A stretch of 64,000 bases of DNA from Symsagittifera roscoffensis (taxonomy: Eukaryota > Xenacoelomorpha > Acoela > Convolutidae), in contig NW_026970955.1 of NCBI RefSeq assembly GCF_963678635.1, forward strand, positions 18,001-82,000, given 5' to 3'. This document shows, piece by piece, positions 42,235 to 54,878 of this stretch. Both the position numbers and the translations under genes were made by a program. How positions within the stretch are numbered: the stretch's first letter is position 1; every line of letters begins with the position of its first letter. The notes below the pieces were generated by a model, which was not told the DNA's origin, did no database searches, and saw nothing but the letters and a program-made list of their open reading frames with translations.

Positions 42235-44457
42235 CCCATCCGGGGTTTAGATAGTTTTAGTTTTTCAATGTTCTTATTGTAGTGTAGGATGGATGACGGT
42301 GATTTTTCTTTGAGGTTGCGAGCATACTCTTTTTTCTGGTTTGCAAAAAGAGATGTATCACGGTAGTTTCGGGAGATCGTGTTATGGGTTCTGATCGATT
42401 GTGATGAGTGTTGATCTGGTTGATTTTAGAGAATAGGAATGGTTTAATCACATTCGAGAGTGTCGTGTAGTTCGACTTTGGATGCAGTGCCTGGTGACTT
42501 GGATCAGTACGTATACTTGAACATCGAGATGGCCATTGTTCTGTTGCAATGGGTTTTCTTTGCTGCGATGCCAAGTCGTACTTTAAATCCGTTGAGTGTA
42601 GTGACTGTAGGCAGCAAATGGGGTGTATTTTGCCATTTCGTAGTTGGAGTGTAATTGGGTTGTCAAATTCCTTGCTGCTCGTCTTTGGGCTGTATGTAAT
42701 CTATATACTGCATTGTATTATTTACATATACAAATCTTTGTTAATTCTGTTTTTAGTTATGAACTTGTATTAATTTTTATCGCAAAAGCGTTCTTGTTTA
42801 GTTCGGTTATTTTTAAGAGAATGATTTATCCAGTTCTAAGCTTGTTTCAATCCGGTTTGGGTACCGTGCGTTTTCTTTTCTTAGTCATGCTGTTAGATTG
42901 TGGTTTGTAGTGTTTAGTAAGCTTGCGTTGGTTAGTTTGGATTGTTATAAAATTCCTTTCCAACCGGGTTAAAGGAAAGTTTTAAATGTGTTAAAACTAG
43001 TTAGAGTTGTTATCAGTGAAAGTTAAAAATTAAATTCGTTATTTTAAACAGTTCTTCGTGGGCGAGCTGTGCGATTGTGGATAGGATTGTGGGCGAGTGA
43101 ATATTTAAAACTACAAGGAAGCGTCTTTGAAAAGGTTAGTACTGATTTAATTTGTAGGCAATTTTTTTAATTAACTGCTTTAAAATTATTAATTTTACGG
43201 CTTTATTTGGAGGGTTGAAATTATCAAACTATTTTCATTTTAAGAATATTTACTGCATATGGGAAAAGTGTTCATACATCAATTTAGTGCTGTTTTGGGG
43301 GTAAATTTTACTGCTTCACTTATTGTAATTGATTAATCTTAATTTATGATTCTAGAAAAAGTTTTCTGGTTTTTGTTTCGTTTTTCTTTTTTGTAGATGA
43401 TTGATGATTGTACCTGTGAACCTGTGAAGACTAAAGAAAAAGAGAAAACATTTATTAAGAATGGTTAGTTTTGTTTCGAATTTACTAGAATAATTTATTT
43501 AATTCGCACTTACCTTATTGGTCGGGGAAGAATCTATGGGGAAAAACGTCGTGGATTACTTCTGATGATGTTTCTAGTTTAGCTAGTAAGTGAATGATGT
43601 ATTTAGTTTGGAGAAGTGGCCAAAGTAATTCGAGTGTGGTCGGGTTATTTTTTGGTTTTTGACAAGTAGGTTCGGTTTAAGCAATTTTTGGTGAGGGGAA
43701 GTTCGAAGGGCTTTTAAGGGACTTCCTAGTTTTCTTTTTTAAAATTGGATGATCGGGGGTATTTGAGAGTTATTTGTACTTTAGGCTAAATGATCATGTC
43801 GATTTTGTTCTTTAGGCTAATTTAAAATTTTTGCTTGAGGGTATTTCGAAGTCTAAGATTGGACTTTTGTTCTAGTTGATAGGGGAGGGTCGTAATATTG
43901 AGGTTTTGTTTATTTCAGTTGTCAAATTTGAGCGGGTTGCTTATTTTTGACCGGGAGGTCTTAAAGTTATAAGTAGAGATACGCTTGAAGGTGATTGTTT
44001 GTCGGCTAAAGAAGTCGTGTCAAAAATGAGGTGATGATTCAGAAAAGCTTCTGGTTGGCTGAATTTGAACTGGTTTGTTCAAGTGCTTTTCAGCATGAAT
44101 TTTGAGAAAATGTTCGGCCCATGAAAATATTTTCAAGAGGTGAAAATGTTAATTAATATGAAATTCAACTTTTTTAATATTTTAGAGTGCGGGATGAATA
44201 TTTGGTAATCTTTTCGTGGCTGATTACGAAGTCGCGATGGTTGTCTATGTGGGGAGTTCTCTTTTTTGAACTTGTGGTGTAACTTTTTCTTCTAATTTTT
44301 GGTTTTTCTTTCCGTTTGAGTGATTTTTTTGTTGTCTAATTTTTTTCATTTTCATTTGGGAAGTTCTTTGTCCTTTTTATCTAATTGTTTTTGGATGGGG
44401 TACATATCAGTGCTTTGATTTTGATGTTGTTATGAGCTATTTTGAATATTTTTAAGT

Positions 44458-44960
44458 CCTAGTAAAAGAGTATAATTGAGTAAGTTCTCGAAGTGCGTAC
44501 TCTTTTGGGTAATAAGGTAAAAGATTGTTTCGATGTTGAACAATTTTTTTTGTTTAAGCCTAAAAGTTTTTATGTTTACATCAGTGGGTTTATCAATTAA
44601 TTGATACGGTCCTCTTCGGAGTGGTTGTAGTTTTTTAGAAATTCCTTTTTGTGTTGTAAAATTTGGAATTAAAACAATTGTTACGATTTTTAAATTTTTA
44701 GATGGAGTAAATCGGGAATTTATTTGGGAAATAATATTTTGTCTTTGTAATAATTTTTTTGTTACCTTCTGGTAAATTTTGTTGTGTTTACTGTCTCTGT
44801 TTAAAATCCATTCGGTGTGTGTACCGGAAGCTAATTTTAAAATTTGTGGATGATGAAAGTGATCTTTATCGTGGGTATGTAATGATAGATTATAACATGT
44901 TGATTCTTTAGTTGGTTGACAATAACCTTGTGTATTTTTGTTTAATTGGCATATTAAGCA
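44458..44960 (-). pseudogene. pol: Integrase C-terminal remnant, array unit 1
   Basis: Fragment of the HHCC finger (the CIVCQLN region, about 44945-44975) joined to the C-terminal GPY/F part; the catalytic core is deleted. Frameshifts in the T-rich runs. Confidence 0.7.
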
Positions 44961-45220
44961 ATCCTTGCATAAAACTAAAATGATGTCTATATTTTCGGTG
45001 GAAGTTGCAGTGCGTGTTTAACGGGGTGCAAAGTACTGCTACGCTCAAACTCTGTTATCATACAATTTTTTTTTCACTTTGCATTTTCTTTGTTTTTCAT
45101 TATATTGAAATCTTAAAAAGTTTCTCCCTAGCGCAATTTAAAATGTATTCATCTAATTTTTTATCTTAGTCATAGCCAATAGTCATTTCTAGGGCTCAAC
45201 ATGCTTAGAGTTTTGATTTT

Positions 45221-45777
45221 TGACCCTAGTTTTGACAAATTTGGAAAAATTTGACCAAATTCCATGTTTTTTGGTGGATTTCAGAGGTTTGGGTTGGGAC
45301 GCGAATTTTTCTCATGTTGATCTTCTGGGGCTGCTTTTATTAACTAATCTGGGTCTTATAGGCTTGATCTTGCGTCTCGCAAAACAAGATTTCACGATTT
45401 TTTGAAAAAGTTGGAAAAATATGACCAAATTTCTTGTTTTTTGGTGGGTTTCAGAGGTTTGGGTTGGGACGCCAGTTTTTCTCATGTTGATCTTCTGGGC
45501 CAGTTTTTCTCATGTTGATCAAGCCTATAATCTGGGTCTTATAGGCTTGATCTTGCGTCTCGCAAAACAAGATTTCACGATTTTTTGGAAAAAGTTTGAA
45601 AAATATGACCAAACTTCTTGTTTTTTGGTGGATTTCAGAGGTTTGGGTTGGGACGCCAATTTTTCTCATGATGATCTTCTGGGGATGCTTTTATTAACTA
45701 ATCTGGGTCTTATAGGCTTGATCTTGCGTCTCGCAAAACAAGATTTCACGATTTTTTGAAAAAGTTGGAAAATTTGA
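45221..45777. repeat. Internal repeats of ~175-185 bp in array unit 1
   Basis: Three units around TTGACCAAA...TTGTTTTTTGGTGG and GCGTCTCGCAAAACAAG, starting near 45239, 45413 and 45592. The middle one also carries a short internal duplication of TTTTTCTCATGTTGATC. Open frames here shift between repeats and are not supported as protein. The segment (about 44980-45930) is absent from copies A and B. Confidence 0.8.
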
Positions 45778-45937
45778 CCTAAAGTCTATTAAAAATTGTG
45801 CCATTTTTGGCCTGTTTTTCGAGGGTTTTTTGTGCAATTTGTGTCTTAAACTTTCTTTTTTGTGTTCAAAATGGTATAACATTTACGGACAACTATTGTC
45901 GGAGTGTTTGCAATTTAAGTTGTGTCACGTTTTAAAT

Positions 45938-46153
45938 TCAGTTTTTTAGTACTCGCGTTTCTTCGTTTTGAAAATCGTTTCCTAATATTTTTTTTTGTTT
46001 GTTAGTAATTTTCTTTCTTAGTGTTTGTAACTTTGTTCTTGTGTATCCTATTGTTTGTCTGAGTGGTGTGATTACGAGGTCGTATTTTTCGTCGTTAATT
46101 AAACAATTGTGTATTATGAATGTTTGTTTGTTTCGTAAATTGTCTCTTGACAT
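45938..46153 (-). CDS. ORF0, array unit 1
   Basis: ATG at 46153 (MSRDNLRNKQT); 71 codons with HNCLIN, EKYDLVITP and a Lys-rich tail. The only intact gene-like ORF in the unit. Matches the first half of copy B ORF0 almost exactly. Function unknown. Confidence 0.5.
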   Translation of the reverse strand: MSRDNLRNKQTFIIHNCLINDEKYDLVITPLRQTIGYTRTKLQTLRKKITNKQKKILGNDFQNEETRVLKN

Positions 46154-46670
46154 AAGGTTTAGGATGATAGATGCAATATTTGGGTTAATGATTTCCAATG
46201 TCTTAAACTGTTAGTTCCTACGTTTTTTTGCGGTTAGCCTAACTTGGTTCGTATTGTTGGGTTGGAGAGAAAACCGTATATCGATTCCGGAGGATGATTT
46301 TTACTTTCTCGTGGCTAGTCTAAGTTAAAGTGTTAACTTACTTAATCTTACTTAGGGGTAGTGATTGTGTTCAAGGGTTGGAGAATAGTAAATCGATCCC
46401 TAAGGTTCAGGTATAATTAGAACACAAGTAGTTCGTTAGATACTATTTTAAACTTACTAAGTTGAAGTATTATCCTGGGTCAGGTAAGAGGGGGGTCAAG
46501 TGAAGGATGAATAACCGAAGTTCTTCACTGTTTATCCTAATTAGAATGGTTAATTTGATTGAAAAATTTCTATTAGTCCTGGGTCTTGGGGAAGGGTTGG
46601 GTAGTGAATCGACGTTTGAGGTCGTTAGACACTTTAGCAAATGTGTGGAGAAAACAAAATTGTTCTATTT

Positions 46671-46975
46671 GATCCAAGGATAAGCCTTGATGATCAGGAT
46701 ATAAAATTACTGAAACGAAATTTAATTGAGATAAAGGTAAATTAAAGATCCAGGGGAAACCTTGATGATCTGAGTACTTAGATAAAGATCATTTGTTTTA
46801 TATTAAATGAAAATAATTGAAAGATCCAAGGGAAGCCTTGATGATCAGAATATTTAGATAAAGTTAATTTATTCTAATTTAAGTGAAAGTAATTTAAAGA
46901 TCCAAGGGAAGCCTTGATGATCTGTTATTTTAAGTGAATTTAATTTAAGTGAAACCAAGGATAAGCCTTGATAAC
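46671..46975 (-). promoter_or_regulatory. Leader stem-loop repeats (five copies), array unit 1
   Basis: Five CAAGG-loop-CCTTG palindromes within 305 bp, some with altered loops (GAAG in place of ATAAG) and one weakened stem (CAGGGGAAACCTTG). The intervening sequence includes repeated TTTAAGTGAA. Confidence 0.55.
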
Positions 46976-49287
46976 TTTTAGCTAAAGGTTTAAATGAAGA
47001 AAAAGTTAAGTGTTAAGTTTTGATGATGTTAATGTTTTGAGATTTGCTGTTATATTTTAGGTGATGAAGCTGCGATCAAGGAATGATTTATATATACTAA
47101 CAATTATGCTTTATACTAACTAATTTTTGTATTTTGTATTCAATAAATAATTTTTCAAGATGTTATCTAATTTACAGATTTACAGCTGAATTAAGTAAAA
47201 CGACAAGTGTTGTTTTTATCAGTCGTTATTGTACAATTAATAGGTTTAGGATTTTAGAGAATAGGAATGGTTTAATCACATTCGAGAGTGTCGTGTAGTT
47301 CGACTTTGGATGCAGTGCCTGGTGACTTGGATCAGTACGTATACTTGAACATCGAGATGGCCATTGTTCTGTTGCAATGGGTTCTCTTTGCTGCAATGCC
47401 AAGTCGTACTTTAATTCCGTTGAGTGTAGTGACTGTAGGCAGCAAATCGGGTGTATTTTGCCATTTCGTAGTTGGAGTGTAATTGGGTTGTCAAATTCCT
47501 TGCTGCTCGTCTTTGGGCTGTATGTAATCTATATACTGCATTGTATTATTTACATATACAAATTTTTGTTAATTCTGTTTTTAGTTATGATCTTGTATTA
47601 ATTTTTATCGCAAAAGCGTTCTTGTTTAGTTCGGTTATTTTTAAGAGAATGATTTATCCAGTTCTAAGCTTGTTTCAATCCGGTTTGGGTACCGTGCGTT
47701 TTCTTTTCTTAGTCATGCTGTTAGATTGTGGTTTGTAGTGTTTAGTAAGCTTGCGTTGGTTAGTTTGGATTGTTATAAAATACCTTTCCAACCGGGTTAA
47801 AGGAAAGTTTTAAATGTGTTAAAACTAGTTAGAGTTGTTATCAGTGAAAGTTAAAAATTAAATTCGTTATTTTAAACAATTCTTCGTGGGCGAGCTGTGC
47901 GATTGTGGATAGGATTGTGGGCGAGTGAATATTTAAAACTACAAAGAAGCGTCTTTGAAAAGGTTAGTACTGATTTAGTTTGTAGGCAACTTTTATTAAT
48001 TAACTGCTTTAAAATTATTAATTTTACGGCTTTATTTGGGGGGTTGAAATTATCAAATTATTTTCATTTTAAGAATATTTACTGCATATGGGAAAAGTGT
48101 TCATACATCAATTTAGTGCTGTTTTGGGGGTAAATTTTACTGCTTCACTTATTGTAATTGATTAATTTTAATTTATGATTCTAGAAAAAATTTTCTGGTT
48201 TTTGTTTCGTTTTTCTTTTTTGTAGATGATTGATGATTGTACCTGTGAACCTGTGAAGACTAAAGAAAAAGAGAAAACATTTATTAAGAATGGTTAGTTC
48301 TGTTTCGAATTTACTAGAATAATTTATTTAATTCGCACTTACCTTATTGGTCGGGGAAGAATCTATGGGGAAAAACGTCGTGGATTACTTCTGATGATGT
48401 TTCTAGTTTAGCTAGTAAGTTAATGATGTATTTAGTTTGGAGAAGTGGCCAAAGTAATTCGAGTGTGGTCGGGTTATTTTTTGGTTTTTGACAAGTAGGT
48501 TCGGTTTAAGCAATTTTTGGTGAGGGGAAGTTTGAAGGGCTTTTAAGGGACTTCCTAGTTTTCTTTTTTTAAATTGGATGATCGGGGGTATTTGAGAGTT
48601 ATTTGTACTTTAGGCTAAATGATCATGTCGATTTTGTTCTTTAGGCTAATTTAAATTTTTTGCTTGAGGGTATTTCGAAGTCTAAGATTGGACTTTTGTT
48701 CTAGTTGATAGGGGAGGGTCGTAATATTGAGGTTTTGCTTATTTCAGTTGTCAAGTTCGAGCGGGTTGCTTATTTTTGACCGGGAGGTCTTAAAGTTATA
48801 AGTAGAGATACGCTTGAAGGTGATTGTTTGTCCGCTAAAGAAGTCGTGTCAAAAATGAGGTGATGATTCGGAAAAGCTTGTGGTTGGCTGAATTTGAACT
48901 AGTTTGTTCAAGTGCTTTTCAGCATGAGTTTTGAGAAAATGTTCGGCCCATGAAAATATTTTCAAGAGGTGAAAATGTTAATTAATATGAAATTCAACTT
49001 TTTTAATATTTTAGAGTGCGGGATGAATGTTTGGTAATCTTTTCGTGGCTGATTACGAAGTCGCGATGATTGTCTATGTGGGGAGTTCTCTTTTTTGAAC
49101 TTGTGGTGTAACTTTTTTTTCTAATTTTTGGTTTTTCTTTCCGTTTGAGTGATTTTTTTGTTGTCTAATTTTTTTCATTTTCATTTGGGAAGTTCTTTGT
49201 CCTTTTTATCTAATTGTTTTTGGATGGGGTACATATCAGTGCTTTGATTTTGATGTTGTTATGAGCTATTTTGAATATCTTTAAGTC

Positions 49288-49790
49288 CTAGTAAAAGAGT
49301 ATAATTGAGTAAGTTCTCGAAGTGCGTACTCTTTTGGGTAATAAGGTAAAAGATTGTTTCGATGTTGAACAATTTTTTTTTTTAAGCCTAAAAGTTTTTA
49401 TGTTTACATCAGTGGGTTTATCAATTACTTGATACGGTCCTCTTCGGAGTGGTTGTATTTTTTTAGAAATTCCTTTTTGTGTTGTAAAATTTGGAATTAA
49501 AACAAATGTTACGATTTTTAAATTTTTAGATGGAGTCAATCGGGAATTTATTTGGGAAATAATATTTTGTCTTTGTAATAATTTTTTTGTTACCTTCTGG
49601 TAAATTTTGTTGTGTTTACTGTCTCTGTTTAAAATCCATTCGGTGTGTGTACCGGAAGCTAATTTTAAAATTTGTGGATGATGAAAGTGATCTTTATCGT
49701 GGGTATGTAATGATAGATTATAACATGTTGATTCTTTAGTGGGTTGACAATAACCTTGTGTATTTTTGTTTAATTGGCATATTAAGCAAT
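49288..49790 (-). pseudogene. pol: Integrase C-terminal remnant, array unit 2
   Basis: The clearest of the three: 49539-49288 encodes FVLIPNFTTQKGISKK and RRGPYQVIDKPTDV, as in the copy B GPY/F region, then shifts frame. Core residues D-D-E are missing. Confidence 0.75.
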
Positions 49791-50048
49791 CCTTGCATAA
49801 AACTAAAATGATGTCTATATTTTCGGTGGAAGTTGCAGTGCGTGTTTAACGGGGTGCAAAGTACTGCTACGCTCAAACTCTGTTATCATACAATTTTTTT
49901 TTCACTTTGCATTTTCTTTGTTTTTCATTATATTGAAATCTTAAAAAGTTTCTCCCTAGCGCAATTTAAAATGTATTCATCTAATTTTTTATCTTAGTCA
50001 TAGCCAATAGTCATCTCTAGGGCTCAACATGCTTAGAGTTTTGATTTT

Positions 50049-50605
50049 TGACCCTAGTTTTGACAAATTTGGAAAAATTTGACCAAATTCCATGTTTTTT
50101 GGTGGATTTCAGAGGTTTGGGTTGGGACGCGAATTTTTCTCATGTTGATCTTCTGGGGCTGCTTTTATTAACTAATCTGGGTCTTATAGGCTTGATCTTG
50201 CGTCTCGCAAAACAAGATTTCACGATTTTCTGAAAAAGTTGGAAAAATATGACCAAATTTCTTGTTTTTTGGTGGGTTTCAGAGGTTTGGGTTGGGACGC
50301 CAGTTTTTCTCATGTTGATCTTCTGGGCCAGTTTTTCTCATGTTGATCAAGCCTATAATTTGGGTCTTATAGGCTTGATCTTGCGTCTCGCAAAACAAGA
50401 TTTCACGATTTTTTGGAAAAAGTTTGAAAAATATGACCAAACTTCTTGTTTTTTGGTGGATTTCAGAGGTTTGGGTTGGGACGCCAATTTTTCTCATGAT
50501 GATCTTCTGGAGCTGCTTTTATTAACTAATCTGGGTCTTATAGGCTTGATCTTGCGTCTCGCAAAACATGATTTCACGATTTTTTGAAAAAGTTGGAAAA
50601 TTTGA
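50049..50605. repeat. Internal repeats in array unit 2
   Basis: Same three-repeat block as in unit 1, 4828 bp downstream. Confidence 0.8.
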
Positions 50606-50765
50606 CCTAAAGTCTATTAAAAATTGTGCCATTTTTGGCCTGTTTTTCGAGGGTTTTTTGTGCAATTTGTGTCTTAAACTTTCTTTTTTGTGTTCAAAAT
50701 GGTATAACATTTACGGACAACTATTGTCGGAGTGTTTCCAATTTAAGTTGTGTCACGTTTTAAAT

Positions 50766-50981
50766 TCAGTTTTTTAGTACTCGCGTTTCTTCGTTTTGAA
50801 AATCGTTTCCTAATACTTTTTTTTGTTTGTTAGTAATTTTTTTTCTTAGTGTTTGTAACTTTGTTCTTGTGTATCCTATTGTTTGTCTGAGTGGTGTGAT
50901 TACGAGGTCGTATTTTTCGTCGTTAATTAAACAATTGTGTATTATGATTGTTTGTTTGTTTCGTAAATTGTCTCTTGACAT
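50766..50981 (-). CDS. ORF0, array unit 2
   Basis: Same 71-codon ORF from the ATG at 50981, open to its natural stop. Confidence 0.5.
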   Translation of the reverse strand: MSRDNLRNKQTIIIHNCLINDEKYDLVITPLRQTIGYTRTKLQTLRKKITNKQKKVLGNDFQNEETRVLKN

Positions 50982-51498
50982 AAGGATTAGGATGATAGAT
51001 GCAATATTTGGGTTAATGATTTCCAATGTCTTAAACTGTTAGTTCCTACGATTTTTTGCGGTTAGCCTAACTTGGTTCGTTTTGTTGGGTTGGAGAGAAA
51101 ACCGTATATCGATTCCGGAGGATGATTTTTACTTTCTCGTGGCTAGTCTAAGTTAAAGTGTTAACTTACTTAATCTTACTTAGGGGTAGTGATTGTGTTC
51201 AAGGGTTGGAGAATAGTAAATCGATCCCTAAGGTTCAGGTATAATTAGAACACAAGTAGTTCGTTAGATACTATTTTAAACTTACTAAGTTGAAGTATTA
51301 TCCTGGGTCAGGTAAGAGGGGGGTCAAGTGAAGGATGAATAACCGAAGTTCTTCACTGTTTATCCTAATTAGAATGGTTAATTTGATTGAAAAATTTCTA
51401 TTAGTCCTGGGTCTTGGGGAAGGGTTGGGTAGTGAATCGACGTTTGAGGTCGTTAGACACTTTACCAAATGTGTGGAGAAAACAAAATTGTTCTATTT

Positions 51499-51803
51499 GA
51501 TCCAAGGATAAGCCTTGATGATCAGGATATAAAATTACTGAAACGAAATTTAATTGAGATAAAGGTAAATTAAAGATCCAGGGGAAACCTTGATGATCTG
51601 AGTACTTAGATAAAGATAATTTGTTTTATGTTAAATGAAAATAATTGAAAGATCCAAGGGAAGCCTTGATGATCAGAATATTTAGATAAAGTTAATTTAT
51701 TCTAATTTAAGTGAAAGTAATTTAAAGATCCAAGGGAAGCCTTGATGATCTGTTATTTTAAGTGAATTTAATTTAAGTGAAACCAAGGATAAGCCTTGAT
51801 AAC
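51499..51803 (-). promoter_or_regulatory. Leader stem-loop repeats (five copies), array unit 2
   Basis: Same five palindromes as in unit 1. Confidence 0.55.
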
Positions 51804-54115
51804 TTTTAGCTAAAGGTTTAAATGAAGAAAAAGTTAAGTGTTAAGTTTTGATGATGTTAATGTTTTGAGATTTGCTGTTATATTTTAGGTGATGAAGCTG
51901 CGATGAAGGAATGATTTATATATACTAACAATTATGCTTTATACTAACTAATTTTTGTATTTTGTATTCAATAAATAATTTTTCAAGATGTTATTTAATT
52001 TACAGATTTACAGCTGAATTAAGTAAAACGACAAGTGTTGTTTTTATCAGTCGTTATTGTACAATTAATAGGTTTAGGATTTTAGAGAATAGGAATGGTT
52101 TAATCACATTCGAGAGTGTCGTGTAGTTCGACTTTGGATGCAGTGCCTGGTGACTTGGATCAGTACGTATACTTGAACATCGAGATGGCCATTGTTCTGT
52201 TGCAATGGGTTTTCTTTGCTGCAATGCCAAGTCGTACTTTAAATCCATTGAGTGTAGTGACTGTAGGCAGCAAATCGGGTGTATTTTGCCATTTCGTAGT
52301 TGGAGTGTAATTGGGTTGTCAAATTCCTTGCTGCTCGTCTTTGGGCTGTATGTAATCTATATACTGCATTGTATTATTTACATATACAAATTTTTGTTAA
52401 TTCTGTTTTTAGTTATGATCTTGTATTAATTTTTATCGCAAAAGCGTTCTTGTTTAGTTCGGTTATTTTTAATAGAATGATTTATCCAGTTCTAAGCTTG
52501 TTTCAATCCGGTTTGGGTACCGTGCGTTTTCTTTTCTTAGTCATGCTGTTAGATTGTGGTTTGTAGTGTTTAGTAAGCTTGCGTTGGTTAGTTTGGATTG
52601 TTATATAATACCTTTCCAACCGGGTTAAAGGAAAGTTGTAAATGTGTTAAAACTAGTTAGAGTTAATATCAGTGAAAGTTAAAAATTAAATTCGTTATTT
52701 TAAACAATTCTTCGTGGGCGAGCTGTGCGATTGTGGATAGGATTGTGGGCGAGTGAATATTTAAAACTACAAAGAAGCGTCTTTGAAAAGGTTAGTACTG
52801 ATTTAGTTTGTAGGCAACTTTTATTAATTAACTGTTTTAAAATTATTAATTTTACGGCTTTATTTGGGGGGTTGAAATTATCAAATTATTTTCTTTTTTA
52901 ATTTTATTTACTGCATATGGGAAAAGTGTTCATACATCAATTTAGTGCTGTTTTGGGGGTAAATTTTACTGCTTCACTTATTGTAATTGATTAATCTTAA
53001 TTTATGATTCTAGAAAAAGTTTTCTGGTTTTTGTTTCGTTTTTCTTTTTTGTAGATGATTGATGATTGTACCTGTGAACCTGTGAAGACTGAAGAAAAAG
53101 AGAAAACATTTATTAAGAATGGTTAGTTTTGTTTCGAATTTACTAGAATAATTTATTTAATTCGCACTTACCTTATTGGTCGGGGAAGAATCTATGGGGA
53201 AAAACGTCGTGGATTACTTCTGATGATGTTTCTAGTTTAGCTAGTAAGTGAATGATGTATTTAGTTTGGAGAAGTGGCCAAAGTAATTCGAGTGTGGTCG
53301 GGTTATTTTTTGGTTTTTGACAAGTAGGTTCGGTTTAAGCAATTTTTGGTGAGGGGAAGTTTGAAGGGCTTTTAAGGGACTTCCTAGTTTTCTTTTTTAA
53401 ATTGGATGATCGGGGGTATTTGAGAGTTATTTGTACTTTAGGCTAAATGATCATGTCGATTTTGTTCTTTAGGCTAATTTAAATTTTTTGCTTGAGGGTA
53501 TTTCGAAGTCTAAGATTGGACTTTTGTTCTAGTTGATAGGGGAGGGTCGTAATATTGAGGTTTTGCTTATTTCAGTTGTCAAGCTCGAGCGGGTTGCTTA
53601 TTTTTGACCGGGAGGTCTTAAAGTTATAAGTAGAGATACGCTTGAAGGTGATTGTTTGTCCGCTAAAGAAGTCGTGTCAAAAATGAGGTGATGATTCGGA
53701 AAAGCTTGTGGTTGGCTGAATTTGAACTAGTTTGTTCAAGTGCTTTTCAGCATGAGTTTTGAGAAAATGTTCGGCCCATGAAAATATTTTCAAGAGGTGA
53801 AAATGTTAATTAATATGAAATTCAACTTTTTTAATATTTTAGAGTGCGGGATGAATGTTTGGTAATCTTTTCGTGGCTGATTACGAAGTCGCGATGATTG
53901 TCTATGTGGGGAGTTCTCTTTTTTGAACTTGTGGTGTAACTTTTTCTTCTAATTTTTGGTTTTTCGTTCCGTTTGAGTGATTTTTTTGTTGTCTAATTTT
54001 TTTCATTTTCATTTGGGAAGTTCTTTGTCCTTTTTATCTAATTGTTTTTGGATGGGGTACATATCAGTGCTTTGATTTTGATGTTGTTATGAGCTATTTT
54101 GAATATCTTTAAGTC

Positions 54116-54618
54116 CTAGTAAAAGAGTATAATTGAGTAAGTTCTCGAAGTGCGTACTCTTTTGGGTAATAAGGTAAAAGATTGTTTCGATGTTGAACAA
54201 TTTTTTTTTGTTTAAGCCTAAAAGTTTTTATGTTTACATCAGTGGGTTTATCAATTACTTGATACGGTCCTCTTCGGAGTGGTTGTATTTTTTTAGAAAT
54301 TCCTTTTTGTGTTGTAAAATTTGGAATTAAAACAAATGTTACGATTTTTAAATTTTTAGATGGAGTAAATCGGGAATTTATTTGGGAAATAATATTTTGT
54401 CTTTGTAATAATTTTTTTGTTACCTTCTGGTAAATTTTGTTGTGTTTACTGTCTCTGTTTAAAATCCATTCGGTGTGTGTACCGGAAGCTAATTTTAAAA
54501 TTTGTGGATGATGAAAGTGATCTTTATCGTGGGTATGTAATGATAGATTATAACATGTTGATTCTTTAGTGGGTTGACAATAACCTTGTGTATTTTTGTT
54601 TAATTGGCATATTAAGCA
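54116..54618 (-). pseudogene. pol: Integrase C-terminal remnant, array unit 3
   Basis: Same deletion structure as the other two units; not functional. Confidence 0.7.
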
Positions 54619-54878
54619 ATCCTTGCATAAAACTAAAATGATGTCTATATTTTCGGTGGAAGTTGCAGTGCGTGTTTAACGGGGTGCAAAGTACTGCTAC
54701 GCTCAAACTCTGTTATCATACAATTTTTTTTTCACTTTGCATTTTCTTTGTTTTTCATTATATTGAAATCTTAAAAAGTTTCTCCCTAGCGCAATTTAAA
54801 ATGTATTCATCTAATTTTTTATCTTAGTCATAGCCAATAGTCATCTCTAGGGCTCAACATGCTTAGAGTTTTGATTTT

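Larger units (their letters stand above)
42422..47249 (-). repeat. Array unit 1 (4828 bp)
   Basis: Minus-strand unit from leader (47249) to 3' UTR (42422); only this unit continues to a 3' LTR. Its 43450-43620 segment has no counterpart seen in copy B and carries a consensus-like 5' splice donor AAGGTAAGT on the minus strand (43507-43519). Integrase zinc-finger and C-terminal remnants are joined directly at about 44945. Confidence 0.85.
47250..52077 (-). repeat. Array unit 2 (4828 bp)
   Basis: Same content and length as unit 1. On its right the leader ends CTAAACC, where the primer site would continue to TGGCG; instead it meets unit 3 3' UTR directly. No LTR at either edge. Confidence 0.88.

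Noticed and set aside
42460-42910. Plus-strand ORFs present in all three array units (also 47288-47738, 52116-52566)
   Set aside because: They lie antisense to the 3' UTR block; identity between units reflects the recent tandem amplification, not selection.
45220-45759. ORFs over the 180-bp repeats in each array unit
   Set aside because: Frames change between repeats and copies; no motif. Better explained as repeats.
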